This document shows positions 63,474-64,000 of a stretch of 64,000 nt of DNA, piece after piece. How positions within the stretch are numbered: the stretch's first letter is position 1; every line of letters starts with the position of its first letter. Source of the stretch: Anarhynchus alexandrinus (lineage: Eukaryota; Chordata; Aves; Charadriiformes; Charadriidae); the NCBI GenBank assembly GCA_008711295.1, contig VUYV01000016.1, forward strand, positions 7,558,073 through 7,622,072. The letters are read 5' to 3'. Position numbers and translations under genes: made by a program. The notes below the pieces were generated by a model. It was not told where the DNA came from. It worked only from the letters and a program-made list of their open reading frames with translations, and searched no databases.

Positions 63474-64000
63474 CTATTTTTTGTTTTGTTTGGGAGTGTT
63501 TTTTTGACGGACTTCAAAAGTATTACCAGAATTCACAAATCTTGGAATAAAGCTTGTTCTAAAACCTTTTAAACATTAGCAGTAATTTTACAAATGGCTG
63601 TCTGTGTGACCACACTGCAAGAGCTTGGGTTCAGGCTACTGCTATGTGCAGGAGACACACATTTTTCATATGTGGGTTAGCTTCTACTGAACATAATTGA
63701 TGTCTTACGTTAGCTTCAGTGTGGGTTTTGTGTGATTCTTTTTCAGAGAACATTAATGGCACATAATTGTTAGCTGCAGATAAAAGGATTGTCTTGGGAT
63801 GGTTTTGTCTGCTTGTGTTTTAGGGACAGATTTGCTCATCCACTATTGCTGAAGTCAATGAAATTAAAGGAAATTGGCTTTCAGCAAGAGAAATGTGTGC
63901 ATTAACTATATTTTTCAAAATATAGAGATGTGCTTTGTTTGTGTGTAATTAGATAACCAGCACTTGTGGCTGTGACATTTGATCTTTGTATCAAAGATGT
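63474..64000 (+). other. MACROD2: Downstream MACROD2 intron, right edge
   Basis: AT-rich sequence with no recognised feature. The intron continues beyond the window. Confidence 0.7.

Noticed and set aside
1..64000. Nested FLRT3 gene, known inside a MACROD2 intron in mammals
   Set aside because: FLRT3 has a long single coding exon of several hundred codons; no frame in the window exceeds about 131 codons.

Overview
This window is vertebrate nuclear DNA, almost certainly from a bird. It is AT-rich and repeat-poor, has no long open reading frames, and carries CR1 LINE remnants, including a classic avian CR1 3' end at about 7856-8026. There is no bacterial-style gene packing, no operon, no CRISPR array and no rRNA. 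One ambiguous base sits at 3764.

The one coding feature I can support is a 74-bp internal exon at 8659-8732 on the + strand. It has a pyrimidine-rich acceptor and a GT donor, and its 24 whole codons match, from memory, a piece of the macro domain of MACROD2, a mono-ADP-ribosyl hydrolase. The window is therefore read as one exon of an avian MACROD2 gene with at least 8.66 kb of the preceding phase-1 intron and at least 55.3 kb of the following phase-0 intron. I looked by eye for the next macro-domain exon and for the previous one and did not find either. Very large introns are characteristic of this gene.

Layout: 1-8658 is upstream intron, with GC-richer sequence around 5100-5900, the young-looking CR1 3' end, and an A/C-rich tract plus paired G runs about 85-215 bp before the exon. 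8733-64000 is downstream intron. Within it lie two GC-rich blocks of unknown origin (14100-15080 and 17420-18260), a 16-bp tandem repeat (16405-16460), a tRNA-derived SINE head (about 23985-24055), A/C- or T/G-rich low-complexity tracts, an L2/MIR-like fragment (about 45630-45735), a TATA/CRE-like unannotated stretch (46346-46710), an old degraded CR1 copy of about 1.2 kb (about 47530-48715) with a remnant of the reverse-transcriptase catalytic box, and a second L2/MIR-like fragment near the right end (63338-63473).

I found no clear undescribed biological system. The items most worth a second look are the exon, the ancient CR1 copy, the SINE head, the unassigned GC-rich blocks and several AT-rich stretches that could be conserved regulatory elements. 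Conservation cannot be judged from one sequence, so those last calls are inference.
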